From the NCBI GenBank assembly GCA_023379385.1, contig JAMCUS010000029.1, positions 1 through 44,513 of the forward strand: DNA of 44,513 nt, in the 5' to 3' direction. Position numbers and translations under genes: made by a program. This document shows positions 18,394 through 27,180 of this stretch, one piece after another (the first letter of the stretch is position 1; the number at the start of each line of letters is the position of its first letter). The notes beneath the pieces are model-generated. The model was not told the DNA's origin, made no database searches, and saw nothing but the letters and a program-made list of their open reading frames with translations. This DNA comes from Thermoplasmatota archaeon (GTDB taxonomy: Archaea; Thermoplasmatota; Thermoplasmata; Lutacidiplasmatales; JAMCUS01).

Positions 18394-18483
18394 TGAATAA
18401 ATAACGTGAGCATTTACACAAAAATTTGTTTATCAAAACCAGACATAAACAACCATTTAATTAAATCACAGTGTCTTAGATGG
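18394..18483 (+). repeat. Intergenic repeat, copy B (related to 11325-11418), upstream of the sedolisin gene
   Basis: It starts 16 bases after the giant gene's stop, just past a 5-bp hairpin (ATGCCGCTATGGCAT, 18378-18392). It shares ordered blocks with copy A: GAATAAATAA, CATTTACACAA, TTTAT, ATTTAATTAAAT and the CTTAGAT end. It may be a conserved promoter or RNA element. Confidence 0.6.
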
Positions 18484-18579
18484 CTCAACACTCTTTCTAT
18501 ATAAAAGTATTAAAAAAAAAGAATAAATATTAAATAGATGAAACAATATTGCATCAATGGAATCTTTAAGGTGAGGGAA

Positions 18580-21500
18580 ATGAAATTTAAAGCAATATTG
18601 GTTTTTTTGCTAATGTTTTTGGCGAGTTTTGTTATAATTGGTAACGTTAATGGGGCGTCTATTTCTGCCAATACACATATTTACAGCAAATATACAAATT
18701 TTACTAGCGGTAAAGCAATAACATCTAATAATATGATCAATATGGAACTTGTTTTGGCTGAACATGGAAATTATAAAGGGTTCCTGCATGATCTATATAC
18801 ACCTGGAAATCCACTTTATCATCATTTTATAAATTCATCTGAATTTTACACAATGTTCGGGCCATCCCAGTCTACAAAAAGGTTTATTGAAAACTGGTTG
18901 ACTACAAAAGGATTTGTAATTGCAAACTCTCCATCACCGTTTGCAATTGAGTTTTCAGGCAGCCCCAGTATGATATACGATACGTTCCATGCAACGCCTG
19001 TGAAGGTAAATGGGTACTCTACCTTTAATAAAAATCCAGAGATTCCCGTAGAGATATCTCAATTTGTATCCGGTTTAATTATAACTGGCGGTAAATCTCC
19101 TTTTGTTCCTATGAACGTCAAACCGCATCTTGCAATACCTCCACAGTTCAGATTAAGCAGTACAACATCATACACTCAGGGTTTAAACGTTATGATTTTC
19201 GGATCATATCTATATCAGCAACAGGGAAATTATAGTCTCTTTACACCACCAACCAATTTAACGATAACCTATACTCTGATGATAAGTGGTTCTGGATTTA
19301 TTCCTAAACCTCCATATCATGTTCATATACGCATTGTAGGGTCTGGATTGGGTAGTAACATTTCATTTAATTTGACGTCAAACAGTTCTATAATTAACTT
19401 CAATTATAACTTCCTGACAACCACATGGCCTAACTACTATTATAATAATTATTATCCTCCATACACATCGATGGCAATCAATGAGTATTATATGCATATC
19501 AATGTTAGCAGTAGCAATGGGATATATGGCAAGGCAATGGGCTTCATATATCCGATGATATCTTCAAAGCAGCTGGAAAGCGCATACAATCTTGGGCCAC
19601 TCTACGCAAGCAATATAAAAGGGCAGAATACAACGATAGGTATTGTAGATATGAACGATCCATCTGAGAACACCAGTATGATTTTAAGCAATCTTCATAC
19701 TTTTGATGCAGCAATGGGTCTTCCAAATCCAAATATAACATTTGCAGGTGGTGGTGTAAAGAATCCATTCTCTGGGCAATATGGATGGGCTGGGGAAACA
19801 CTAATGGATATAGAATGGGCACATTCAATGGCTCCCGATGCAAAGATAGAGGTGTATTTGGCTGCAACTCTTACAATCAACGGAGATGCCTATTTTGTCA
19901 ATCAGAGCAAGGTCAATGTAATATCAAACAGCTGGGCGTGGGGTGAAAATGCAACAGCTTCAGAATTTGCTTCTCTTGGTATGGGTACCATGGCATATGG
20001 TAATGTTACTTGGCAGATGGGTGCAGCTGCAGGTATTACTATTGATACAGCATCTGGTGATACAGGCTCCCAGGCGTACTGGACCAACAGTACTGGTGGT
20101 TTTGGAATGGCCAACATGACTGTAAATTTTCCATCGGATGAACCTTATGGACTGGCAGTAGGTGGGACCTCTATAAAAATATCAAATTCCAGTTCATGGC
20201 TTGCGGAATATGCGTGGAACGGAACAGGCAATAGCTATGTATATCAAGGACAAAACAGTGAAGGGTCTGGTGGTGGGTTCAGCAATATTTTTACAGTACC
20301 GTCATGGCAGAAGGGAGTTTATGGATTTCCGTCTACAGAGACTCACAGGGGTATCCCTGATATATCTGCAGATGGTATAACATTCGTGGCAGAGTATCAG
20401 GGTACCACATGGTACCCCGACGCAGGAACAAGTCTGGCTACGCCTCTCATATCCGGAATAATAGATCTCGCCTACCAGTATAACGGAACCGGTAAACTGG
20501 GGTTTGCAGCACCATATCTTTACAGAATTGCCAAAAATCCAGTGTTATATAATGCGAGTTTTCACGACATAAAGATAGGGAATAATATTGTTGGAGGTCA
20601 TGGATATACTGCAGGTCCTGGATGGGATCCAGTAACAGGGTTGGGCACTCCAAATGGTGCTGAATTTGTGGAGGCACTGGCAAATATCAGTCACAACAAA
20701 TCATTTACCCCATTGAAGGTAACCATATCATATGGTGTGAATACAGAGCTACCAAACATATATCTTTCAGCAAATGTGGTAGGTGGAACTAGACCTTATA
20801 ATTATGAATGGTTTATGAATAATCAAAAAATTGGAGGAAATACTCCTGATCTTAATATATCTGTAACGTATGGCGGCAACTATACCATTTATGTAATTGT
20901 TAATGGTGTACATAGCTCCTCAGTTATTGTTTATCTCAACGGAAAATCCTTTTCAATAAGTGGTGTGGTAGAGTATCTGGGTACCGGCATGGACAATGCT
21001 ATGGTGTCTCTCAATAGTGGTGTCATATCGACAGGTTCTACGGGTACATTTTCTTTCAATGTATATAATGGGACTTATTCACTAATGGCTATCTATCCAG
21101 GAATGAAAAGTTACACAACAACGGTAACAATAAATGGAAGTTCTAATAAAACAGTTATAATATCGCTGACACCTTTCACTTATACGGCATCCGGTACTGT
21201 TACCTACAGTAACAATGGAGTATCAACTCCAGTTACAAATGCAGAAATAGTTGCTGGTAATCAAACGGTTACTACTACCAGCACTGGTCACTATTTAATA
21301 AATCTCCCAAATGGTACATATGTATTAACTGCAACTGCGGCAGGTATGATAAACAAAATGATAACGGTTACAGTTAACGGCAAAAACGTAGTAAATAATA
21401 TAGACATGAGCATTGCATATGGCTATGTGGGTGTAACCATAAAAAGTTCTTCGTCAATTACCATTTATCTGGATAATGGTATCGTCAATTATACAGGTAG

Positions 21501-21933
21501 CAGCCTTCAGATACATGTTAGCGAAGGGTACCACTGGTTAAATGCCACCTCTGGAAACGTCGTTGTATACAGTAGCAGGGTCTACGTGGGCTACAATGAA
21601 ACCACGAATGTTACGATATATTATGGGTCACAATCTACATCATCTCTGAGTGTATTTGAAACGTCAAACGGGATAACTTTAATTGGTATTATTATAGGCA
21701 TTATAATTGGAATTGTAGCCGGTATTGCTATTGGATCTTTATTTACTAAAAGGAAGAAGAAGGTAATGCCTCCGGTTTATCAACAAAATCTTCAGTCAGC
21801 ACCACAAATAAATAGTAATTTGGGCAAATCTGAACAACCGCCTGTGCCACCTGCACCACCCGTCGCTGCTACAAATCCAAATATTCCCAGCACCAAACCC
21901 GAAGAACAGAAACCGCCTGTAAATAAGATGTGA
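18580..21933 (+). CDS. Membrane-anchored sedolisin (S53, pro-kumamolisin type)
   Basis: A complete acid endopeptidase of 1,117 residues. A signal peptide (MKFKAILVFLLMFLASFVII...NGA) starts exactly at the ATG at 18580, which follows a GGTGAGG Shine-Dalgarno; an in-frame ATG at 18538 would put 14 extra residues before it. The pro-kumamolisin activation domain (~25-200) is followed by the S53 domain. The catalytic set is E406 and D410 (GETLMD), oxyanion D494 (ASGD) and nucleophile S618 (GTSLATP): all present, so an active enzyme is expected. The C-terminal part has a PKD-like domain and two carboxypeptidase-regulatory-like beta domains (FSISGVVEYLG..., ASGTVTYSNNG...). A transmembrane helix (GIIIGIIIGIVAGIAIG), KRKKK and a proline-rich tail close it. 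The long insert at ~225-325 before the peptidase core is unusual. The layout matches the truncated protein at the window start. Confidence 0.92.
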   Translation: MKFKAILVFLLMFLASFVIIGNVNGASISANTHIYSKYTNFTSGKAITSNNMINMELVLAEHGNYKGFLHDLYTPGNPLYHHFINSSEFYTMFGPSQSTKRFIENWLTTKGFVIANSPSPFAIEFSGSPSMIYDTFHATPVKVNGYSTFNKNPEIPVEISQFVSGLIITGGKSPFVPMNVKPHLAIPPQFRLSSTTSYTQGLNVMIFGSYLYQQQGNYSLFTPPTNLTITYTLMISGSGFIPKPPYHVHIRIVGSGLGSNISFNLTSNSSIINFNYNFLTTTWPNYYYNNYYPPYTSMAINEYYMHINVSSSNGIYGKAMGFIYPMISSKQLESAYNLGPLYASNIKGQNTTIGIVDMNDPSENTSMILSNLHTFDAAMGLPNPNITFAGGGVKNPFSGQYGWAGETLMDIEWAHSMAPDAKIEVYLAATLTINGDAYFVNQSKVNVISNSWAWGENATASEFASLGMGTMAYGNVTWQMGAAAGITIDTASGDTGSQAYWTNSTGGFGMANMTVNFPSDEPYGLAVGGTSIKISNSSSWLAEYAWNGTGNSYVYQGQNSEGSGGGFSNIFTVPSWQKGVYGFPSTETHRGIPDISADGITFVAEYQGTTWYPDAGTSLATPLISGIIDLAYQYNGTGKLGFAAPYLYRIAKNPVLYNASFHDIKIGNNIVGGHGYTAGPGWDPVTGLGTPNGAEFVEALANISHNKSFTPLKVTISYGVNTELPNIYLSANVVGGTRPYNYEWFMNNQKIGGNTPDLNISVTYGGNYTIYVIVNGVHSSSVIVYLNGKSFSISGVVEYLGTGMDNAMVSLNSGVISTGSTGTFSFNVYNGTYSLMAIYPGMKSYTTTVTINGSSNKTVIISLTPFTYTASGTVTYSNNGVSTPVTNAEIVAGNQTVTTTSTGHYLINLPNGTYVLTATAAGMINKMITVTVNGKNVVNNIDMSIAYGYVGVTIKSSSSITIYLDNGIVNYTGSSLQIHVSEGYHWLNATSGNVVVYSSRVYVGYNETTNVTIYYGSQSTSSLSVFETSNGITLIGIIIGIIIGIVAGIAIGSLFTKRKKKVMPPVYQQNLQSAPQINSNLGKSEQPPVPPAPPVAATNPNIPSTKPEEQKPPVNKM

Positions 21934-21965
21934 ATACAACAAAAACCTTTTATTTTTATATTATA

Positions 21966-23126
21966 TTATTCTGCAAATGGACTGTTTATCATTGTATTAA
22001 CAATATTATCAATATGCTCTTTCTTTATATGTGGCATAATAACAAATCTCATAGCAGATGGATTGATAGACCTAGAGACGTAGTATCCATGTTGAAGCAT
22101 ATATTTTTGCCATTTTTTAGGGTCTTTTACAGATATGTTAAGTATGTTCATTACTGGTTTTATAACGGTATTAAATCCATTTTTTTGAAGATTTCTGGAT
22201 AGGTAAAGCGTATTCTCCCAGCAACTGGTTGCTATTTTTCTGTATCCCTCTTTTCCTAACATGTTTATGGCTGTGTATATGGCTGCAATCGAACCAGATG
22301 CCTTGGTACCTGTGAGCGATTTACTGTATTTGCTGGTAAGGTATGGCGAATATTTTCGTATCGAGTTTACAATATTCTTGTTTCTGATAAGTAGAATGCC
22401 TGATGGAATTGGTGCCATTCCCATTTTATGTGGGTCTATAGTCATGGAGGACACAGAATCAATCATGAAATCAAATTTTTTATTTTTCAGGTGATCAAGA
22501 AATGGAATAACAAAACCTCCGAAAGCGGCATCAACGTGGATCATAGTGTTGCCCTTAATAACCTCTGATATGTCCTCAATGGGATCTATAACACCCAGTT
22601 CTGTTGTTCCAGCTACAGCAACAATCGCAGCAACCTCTTTTGAAATTTTATTTCTAAGATCGGTAATATCCATTTGATATTTATTATCAAGTTTGACAAA
22701 TACAGGTTTCATGCCCAACAGATCTATAGCTTTAATAATGGAAAAATGGGCACTTTTGGTGAGAATAATCTCTTTTTTTCCTGTATAATTTCTGGCCACC
22801 CATAAAGCGGTTATATTTGCTTCCGTTCCGCCACCTACCACCGTACCGTAACCATTTTTCAAATGAAGAAGATCTGATATTTCTTTAATGATTATATTCT
22901 CCATTTTCTTTGTACCAGGGTATAGATTGGGATTTCCTAAATTGGATTCTATAAACATTTTATATGCATCTACAGATTGAGGAAGTGGCGCAGTACACAT
23001 TGAATTGAAAACTTTTCCATCTTTAAAATGTATGTCCATTTTATATGCAATTTTCATATGTTTTTTTATATATTCTATAGAACATCCTTTTTCAGGAAAT
23101 TTTGTGTTATGGGTATTGCCTGTCAT
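21966..23126 (-). CDS. mfnA: PLP-dependent L-tyrosine/L-aspartate decarboxylase, MfnA type
   Basis: A group II decarboxylase. From the ATG at 23126 (386 aa) the PLP lysine is K234 in TIDPHKMG, the PLP-ring-pairing aspartate is D199 in HVDAAFGG, and the stacking histidine is H127 in KSAHFSI. The N-terminal part has GNPNLYPGTKKME, typical of archaeal MfnA. Family knowledge: in methanogens it makes tyramine for methanofuran; in other archaea it decarboxylates aspartate to beta-alanine for coenzyme A. No methanogenesis genes are seen here, so the second role is more likely (inference). The in-frame GTG at 23138 lies within the GGGTGA Shine-Dalgarno, so the ATG is preferred. It runs toward the sedolisin gene and ends 32 bases from it. 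Confidence 0.9.
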   Translation of the reverse strand: MTGNTHNTKFPEKGCSIEYIKKHMKIAYKMDIHFKDGKVFNSMCTAPLPQSVDAYKMFIESNLGNPNLYPGTKKMENIIIKEISDLLHLKNGYGTVVGGGTEANITALWVARNYTGKKEIILTKSAHFSIIKAIDLLGMKPVFVKLDNKYQMDITDLRNKISKEVAAIVAVAGTTELGVIDPIEDISEVIKGNTMIHVDAAFGGFVIPFLDHLKNKKFDFMIDSVSSMTIDPHKMGMAPIPSGILLIRNKNIVNSIRKYSPYLTSKYSKSLTGTKASGSIAAIYTAINMLGKEGYRKIATSCWENTLYLSRNLQKNGFNTVIKPVMNILNISVKDPKKWQKYMLQHGYYVSRSINPSAMRFVIMPHIKKEHIDNIVNTMINSPFAE

Positions 23127-23343
23127 GATAATATTCACCCTTAAATGTTATCACGTCATCTGTACTTAAACTTTCATGGATATATCCAAATATCGTTAAT
23201 GATCTGCTTTATTTTATAGACCAGCTTTATTATTTTATAGATTGTTAGGGGTTGGGGGAAGCTATAATACTCCGACGCTTTAGCGTGGAGATATATGGAC
23301 TTCCCCCATCTTACTTAACATAACTATAACTATATATATATAT

Positions 23344-23521
23344 GAAACGCATATATATATGAAACGCATATATATATGAAACGCATATATATATGAAACG
23401 CATATATATATATGAAACGCATATATATATATGAAACGCATATATATATGAAACGCATATATATATGAAACGCATATATATATGAAACGCATATATATAT
23501 ATGAAACGCATATATATATAT
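23344..23521 (+). repeat. TATA-rich minisatellite of ten GAAACGC(AT)n units before tnpB
   Basis: GAAACGC occurs ten times, separated by runs of AT dinucleotides, giving a period of 17-19 bases that varies only by AT steps. Every unit contains TATATATA. It fills the space where the tnpB promoter should be. Open frames on both strands within it (IYMRFIYI-type peptides) are artefacts of the repeat. Confidence 0.95.
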
Positions 23522-23529
23522 GTCTATCT

Positions 23530-24768
23530 ATGATACGTACATATCAATACAGACTGTATCCAAATAAGAAGACTACTAAAATTCTAAACTATCAGTTGGA
23601 ACTATGCAGGCAATTATATAACAATGCCCTTACAGAACGTAAAGAAGCTTATAGATTATCTCATACATCTCTTAACTATAAATCACAGGCAAATGAATTA
23701 CCCACTGTTAAATCGGAAAACCCCGAATTTAACGATATTCACTCTCAAGCTCTACAGGACGTCCTTAAACGATTGGATAAGGCTCATAAAAACTTCTTTA
23801 ATAGAGTTAAAAATAAAAATAGAAAAGGTAAGAAAGCGGGCTTCCCCCGTTATAAATCCAAAGAACGCTATAATTCTATTACCTATCCACAGAGCGGCTT
23901 CAAATTAATACATAAAAGTAAAACTAACTCTTCCAAAAAAGGCATTCTACAGTTAAGCAAAATAGGTGATATTAAAACCATTATCAGCAGAGATATAATA
24001 GACGGAGAAATTAAGACATGCACCATCAAAAAAGATAAGGTAGGCGATTGGTTCGCTTCCTTTACTGTGGAATTTCCCGATACAGTTAAGAAGCCGATAG
24101 AACAGATTAAAGAAGAGGATATTATCGGTGTTGATGTAGGCATAAATAAATTAGCCGTCCAATCTAACAGTGTAGAAATAGATAATCCAAAGCTAATAGC
24201 GAAGTATGAAAAAGGTATTAAAACATTACAGAAACTACTATCCAAATCAAAAAAACTCTCTTATAACAGAGCCAAGATAAGAAAGAAACTCTCTAAAAAA
24301 CAACGCAAGTTAGCGAATGCACGAAAAGATAGCCTGCATAAAGCATCTAATGAAATAGTAGAGAGTGGAAATATAATAGTCTTTGAGGATTTAAATATTC
24401 AGGGAATGGTTCAGAATCACAATCTTGCAAAGAGTATATCAGACTCCTCCTGGAGCAAACTGATAGACATGTGTATATACAAAGCCGAAAATGCTGGTAA
24501 ATACATAGAGTTTGTAAATCCAAGAGGTACAAGTCAGTTATGCTCACGTTGCGGAGCAGTTGTAAAGAAGGACTTATCCGTAAGAATCCACAGTTGTAAT
24601 AACTGTGGATTGGAAATGGATAGGGATCTTAACGCTGCTCTGAACATTAGAGAGAGGTACATGCGGCTAGCGTGGAACTCTGTAAAAATGCCTGTAGATG
24701 CTCTGGCTTCTACATATCGTAAAGATATGCAAGCTGGAACGATGAAGCAGGAAGCTCCTATGCTTTAG
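23530..24768 (+). CDS. tnpB: TnpB RNA-guided nuclease (IS605 OrfB family), apparently intact
   Basis: From the ATG at 23530 (MIRTYQYRLYPNKK) the protein is 412 residues; the longer frame from 23482 runs into the minisatellite and is not credible. RuvC catalytic residues are all visible: D202 (IIGVDVGIN), E286 (IVFEDLN) and D364/D366 (EMDRDLNAALNI). The zinc finger has C338/C341 and C356/C359. Family knowledge: TnpB cuts DNA guided by an RNA (omega RNA) from the right end of its own element and helps retain it. The TAG stop (24766-24768) lies in the loop and stem of the right-end hairpin, so the coding end and the presumed RNA overlap. Three decayed relatives are in this window. Confidence 0.92.
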   Translation: MIRTYQYRLYPNKKTTKILNYQLELCRQLYNNALTERKEAYRLSHTSLNYKSQANELPTVKSENPEFNDIHSQALQDVLKRLDKAHKNFFNRVKNKNRKGKKAGFPRYKSKERYNSITYPQSGFKLIHKSKTNSSKKGILQLSKIGDIKTIISRDIIDGEIKTCTIKKDKVGDWFASFTVEFPDTVKKPIEQIKEEDIIGVDVGINKLAVQSNSVEIDNPKLIAKYEKGIKTLQKLLSKSKKLSYNRAKIRKKLSKKQRKLANARKDSLHKASNEIVESGNIIVFEDLNIQGMVQNHNLAKSISDSSWSKLIDMCIYKAENAGKYIEFVNPRGTSQLCSRCGAVVKKDLSVRIHSCNNCGLEMDRDLNAALNIRERYMRLAWNSVKMPVDALASTYRKDMQAGTMKQEAPML

Positions 24769-24783
24769 CATGGAGTAGTTCAC
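24600..24783 (+). ncRNA. Predicted omega (right-end guide) RNA region of the TnpB element
   Basis: By analogy with characterised TnpB systems, the guide RNA scaffold comes from the 3' end of tnpB and the right end, with the guide just beyond. The last ~110 bases (GTGGAACTCTGTAAAAA to TAGTTCAC) are kept in copies 1 and 3 where the protein is destroyed, as expected of an RNA or transposase-recognition segment. The guide would begin at about 24784. The 5' limit is a guess. Confidence 0.35.
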
Positions 24784-24838
24784 ATCGTTTAACAGGTGCA
24801 TTAGATAAAATAATATAATTTAAAAACAATATCCATCC

Positions 24839-25240
24839 ATGATAAGATATCCTGTATATACGCTTGTAGAGATCAATCTCCTTAAGGCGCATGAACAGTT
24901 TGTTGAAGAAGATGTACGGAATCTTGTAAAGATTATAAAAAATGAAGGGAACGTAAGAGAACCCATTGTAGTTGATATAGATACTATGGTTATACTTAAT
25001 GGACATCATAGAGTAGAAGCACTGAAACGCCTTGGCGCAAAATACATTCCTGCTTATTATGTAAATTATGCATCTGACGAAGTGATGGTTGATAAATGGC
25101 CAGATGCCAAAGATAGCGTAAGTAAAAAAGAGGTTATAAAAAGAGGTATGTCTGGTAATCTGTATCCACCCAAAACAAGCAAACATACTTTTAAATATGA
25201 ACTGAAAATTATAAAAACTAATTTAGAAATTCTTTTTTAA
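24839..25240 (+). CDS. ParB/SerK-like domain protein
   Basis: A 133-residue protein with the ParB N-terminal fold: VEINLLKAHEQFVEEDVRNL, REPIVVDIDTMVILNGHHRVEALKRLG and a C-terminal SKKEVIKRGMSGNLYPPKTSKH phrase. Archaeal proteins of this kind include the ADP-dependent free-serine kinase SerK, in which the glutamate in the HE segment and the GHHR loop take part in catalysis; here both are present (LKAHEQ, NGHHR). The protein is shorter than SerK as I recall it, so a serine kinase role is possible but not shown. TATA-like AATATAAT is ~24 bases before the ATG, fitting leaderless translation. It lies only 55 bases after the TnpB element's right end. Confidence 0.75.
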   Translation: MIRYPVYTLVEINLLKAHEQFVEEDVRNLVKIIKNEGNVREPIVVDIDTMVILNGHHRVEALKRLGAKYIPAYYVNYASDEVMVDKWPDAKDSVSKKEVIKRGMSGNLYPPKTSKHTFKYELKIIKTNLEILF

Positions 25241-25284
25241 GATGGTACGCCGCAAATGAATTTACCGGCGGGTATTTACTGGCA

Positions 25285-26106
25285 TTAAACAATCTCCATG
25301 GACGCGTAACCAACTACGTCATGCATTGGTTCCATATCCCCCGAAGTAGCGTATTTAAGGAGTGTAGCCTTTTTGGCGTCTACAGAGAAAAGCATTGTAA
25401 GCACAGGACCTATACCACACATACTTATATCGTATTTTTTAACAACATCTTCCAGACCATCAGGGTCCAGTTTTTCTATCATATCTATCGCTTTTTTATC
25501 ATTTCTGTATGCTACCTCTCTTGGAACGTAATGAGAAAAATCTGTTGATGCTATTACGACAATATTCCTATTTTTAATAACATTTTTTATATATTTTGAT
25601 ATACGCCCCGTACTATAAACATCCGTATATTGAATAAGTATTGGAACAAATTTAAGATTATCTCCAAATATATACTGTAAGAATGGTATCTGGACTTCAA
25701 TGGAGTGTTCACGCAAATGACTCAGATCATCATTTACAATGGGTCCGTTAATAAGCTCCATACCAAGTTTTGCGTCTACTTTTGCTATGCCCAACGGTGT
25801 TTCAAAATCATTGAGGGTAATAGCAACAGGTGATCCTATGCCGTAATGATTCACCCCAAGTATTATTATAGAGTCTGGCATTCCATTCCTTGCAAGCCGT
25901 AAATATGAGTGTGCAGCTACAGGGCCTGAATATATGTAGCCAGCATGAGGAACAACTATGGCTTTCAGCCTGTCAGATTTGATATTATCCGGAGAGGCAG
26001 GTAAACTCCCTGGTCCAAATTTATGCGTGAAAGATCTTTCAATCAAACTAAGAAGAACTTTTCTGTCGGAGGGATAAAAACTACCACTAACAGCAGGTTT
26101 TCTCAT
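25285..26106 (-). CDS. MEMO1 family protein
   Basis: The 273-residue protein has the complete MEMO1 (COG1355) series: MRKPAVSGSFYP start, IVVPHAGYIYSGPVAAHSY, ILGVNHYG, HLREHSIEVQIPFLQYI, ASTDFSHYVP, and ISMCGIGPVLTML near the end. The family is related to class III non-heme iron dioxygenases and the histidines here are those that line the metal site. In many archaea the gene lies next to mevalonate kinase and isopentenyl phosphate kinase; here mvk is 6.4 kb away with transposon relics between, so the association may have been broken. The biochemical role in archaea is unsettled. Confidence 0.9.
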   Translation of the reverse strand: MRKPAVSGSFYPSDRKVLLSLIERSFTHKFGPGSLPASPDNIKSDRLKAIVVPHAGYIYSGPVAAHSYLRLARNGMPDSIIILGVNHYGIGSPVAITLNDFETPLGIAKVDAKLGMELINGPIVNDDLSHLREHSIEVQIPFLQYIFGDNLKFVPILIQYTDVYSTGRISKYIKNVIKNRNIVVIASTDFSHYVPREVAYRNDKKAIDMIEKLDPDGLEDVVKKYDISMCGIGPVLTMLFSVDAKKATLLKYATSGDMEPMHDVVGYASMEIV

Positions 26107-26228
26107 ATGCCTAAGCTATGGCATAAATGATATTTATTTTTTAGCTTGCGTTTTCGTTGATACGTTATTCTGTACATACACTGGCCTACATACAAAAATA
26201 TATTAATGTTACCGTAAATATCTGCAAT

Positions 26229-27149
26229 ATGAGACAATACAAAGGACATTCCACCTTTCCACAACATTACATTGATATTGTTATAGAAGAATTTTTGAAT
26301 ACAAAGAGAGGCAATGGTAAAGTCGTGCCCATTGCCAAGGGGTGGTCTTACATGGTTTACTCCATAGATGACTCCCTTATCGTAAGGATTCCAAAATTTA
26401 CTAATTATAATGAAAAAATAAAGATTGAAGTTGATCTTTTGCGTGCACTAAAAGGATTACTTCCTATAACTATTCCAGAACCTGAAATCAGAATGGTAAA
26501 AAAAAATGGGATAGATACAATGTTTATGATCTATTCTCAAATTCCAGGAATTATACCTGACCCCTGTTATATGAACAATATAAATTATTTTAAAATAGGT
26601 GCGTATCTATCCTCTTTCCTTAATGTACTCCACACAATTCCTTTATCTATTGTTGATAATATTAAATTAAACCGGGTTGGAGCAATAAATCTGAAAAACA
26701 GATATAAAATGATATTTATTAAATTGAAAAAATATGGATTTCCTTTATTGAACAATGCAACAGTAGTGTATCTTCAAAATCTTTTTGATAAATTTTTATC
26801 ACTTGATTTATCTGATTTTACACCCGTTCTGATTCATGGAGATATCGGTCCTGGAAATATTCTCTTTAATCAGAATTGTTTACATATTACGGGAATAATT
26901 GATTGGGAGGATTGTGAAGTAGGTGATCCGGCCATAGACTTAGCGGGTGTCAGGTCCTATCTTGGAAATAAAATATTTAATATTGTTTATGAAAAATATA
27001 CCGGTAAAATTGACTCTACTTTTATGGAACGTATCCGTTTTTATGAATCTGTAATTGGTATATACCCTCTTTTATATGGTATTGAAAATAACCACGAAGT
27101 CTATATAAAAAAAGGTATAAATCAGCTAATTAACCAACATCCAAAGTAA
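26229..27149 (+). CDS. Aminoglycoside phosphotransferase (APH)-fold kinase
   Basis: Starting from the ATG at 26229 (306 aa), chosen because AATATATTAA at 26197-26206 is a TATA box ~28 bases before it and the longer frame only begins with TTG at 26157. Kinase motifs are present: a VRIPK lysine in the N-lobe, catalytic loop VLIHGDIGPGNILF (HGDxxxxN) and metal-binding GIIDWEDCEVGDPAIDLAG. It belongs to the wide APH/choline kinase-like group. The natural substrate is unknown; a small alcohol metabolite is as likely as an antibiotic. It diverges from the MEMO1 gene, with a 122-base gap between. Confidence 0.8.
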   Translation: MRQYKGHSTFPQHYIDIVIEEFLNTKRGNGKVVPIAKGWSYMVYSIDDSLIVRIPKFTNYNEKIKIEVDLLRALKGLLPITIPEPEIRMVKKNGIDTMFMIYSQIPGIIPDPCYMNNINYFKIGAYLSSFLNVLHTIPLSIVDNIKLNRVGAINLKNRYKMIFIKLKKYGFPLLNNATVVYLQNLFDKFLSLDLSDFTPVLIHGDIGPGNILFNQNCLHITGIIDWEDCEVGDPAIDLAGVRSYLGNKIFNIVYEKYTGKIDSTFMERIRFYESVIGIYPLLYGIENNHEVYIKKGINQLINQHPK

Positions 27150-27180
27150 TTCACAAATAGCATTAAATCAGGTGTTTTGT

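Larger units (their letters stand above)
23250..24783 (+). mobile_element. Intact tnpB-only IS605/IS1341-type element (copy 2)
   Basis: The left end has GGGGGAAG (23254-23261) pairing with CTTCCCCC (23300-23307) around a hairpin: CTCC, a bulged G, ACGC, loop TTTA, GCGT, GGAG (23270-23290). The right end has the same hairpin with changed stem bases: CTCC, bulged T, ATGC, TTTA, GCAT, GGAG (24755-24775), followed by TAGTTCAC. There is no tnpA (HUH transposase) gene, so movement would need one in trans. A minisatellite lies between the left end and tnpB. Confidence 0.8.

Noticed and set aside
23344-23521. Regular GAAACGC repeats that could be mistaken for a CRISPR array
   Set aside because: The period is 17-19 bases and the spacers are just AT dinucleotide runs; there are no unique spacers and no cas genes nearby.
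23482-23529. Upstream extension of TnpB into the minisatellite
   Set aside because: The added residues (MKRIYIYETHIYICLS) are encoded by the repeat and are absent from the relic copy 1, which starts at the matching ATG.
26157-27149. APH-like kinase as an antibiotic resistance gene
   Set aside because: The APH fold is wide and the sequence shows no feature of a known resistance subgroup; an archaeal metabolic kinase is at least as likely.
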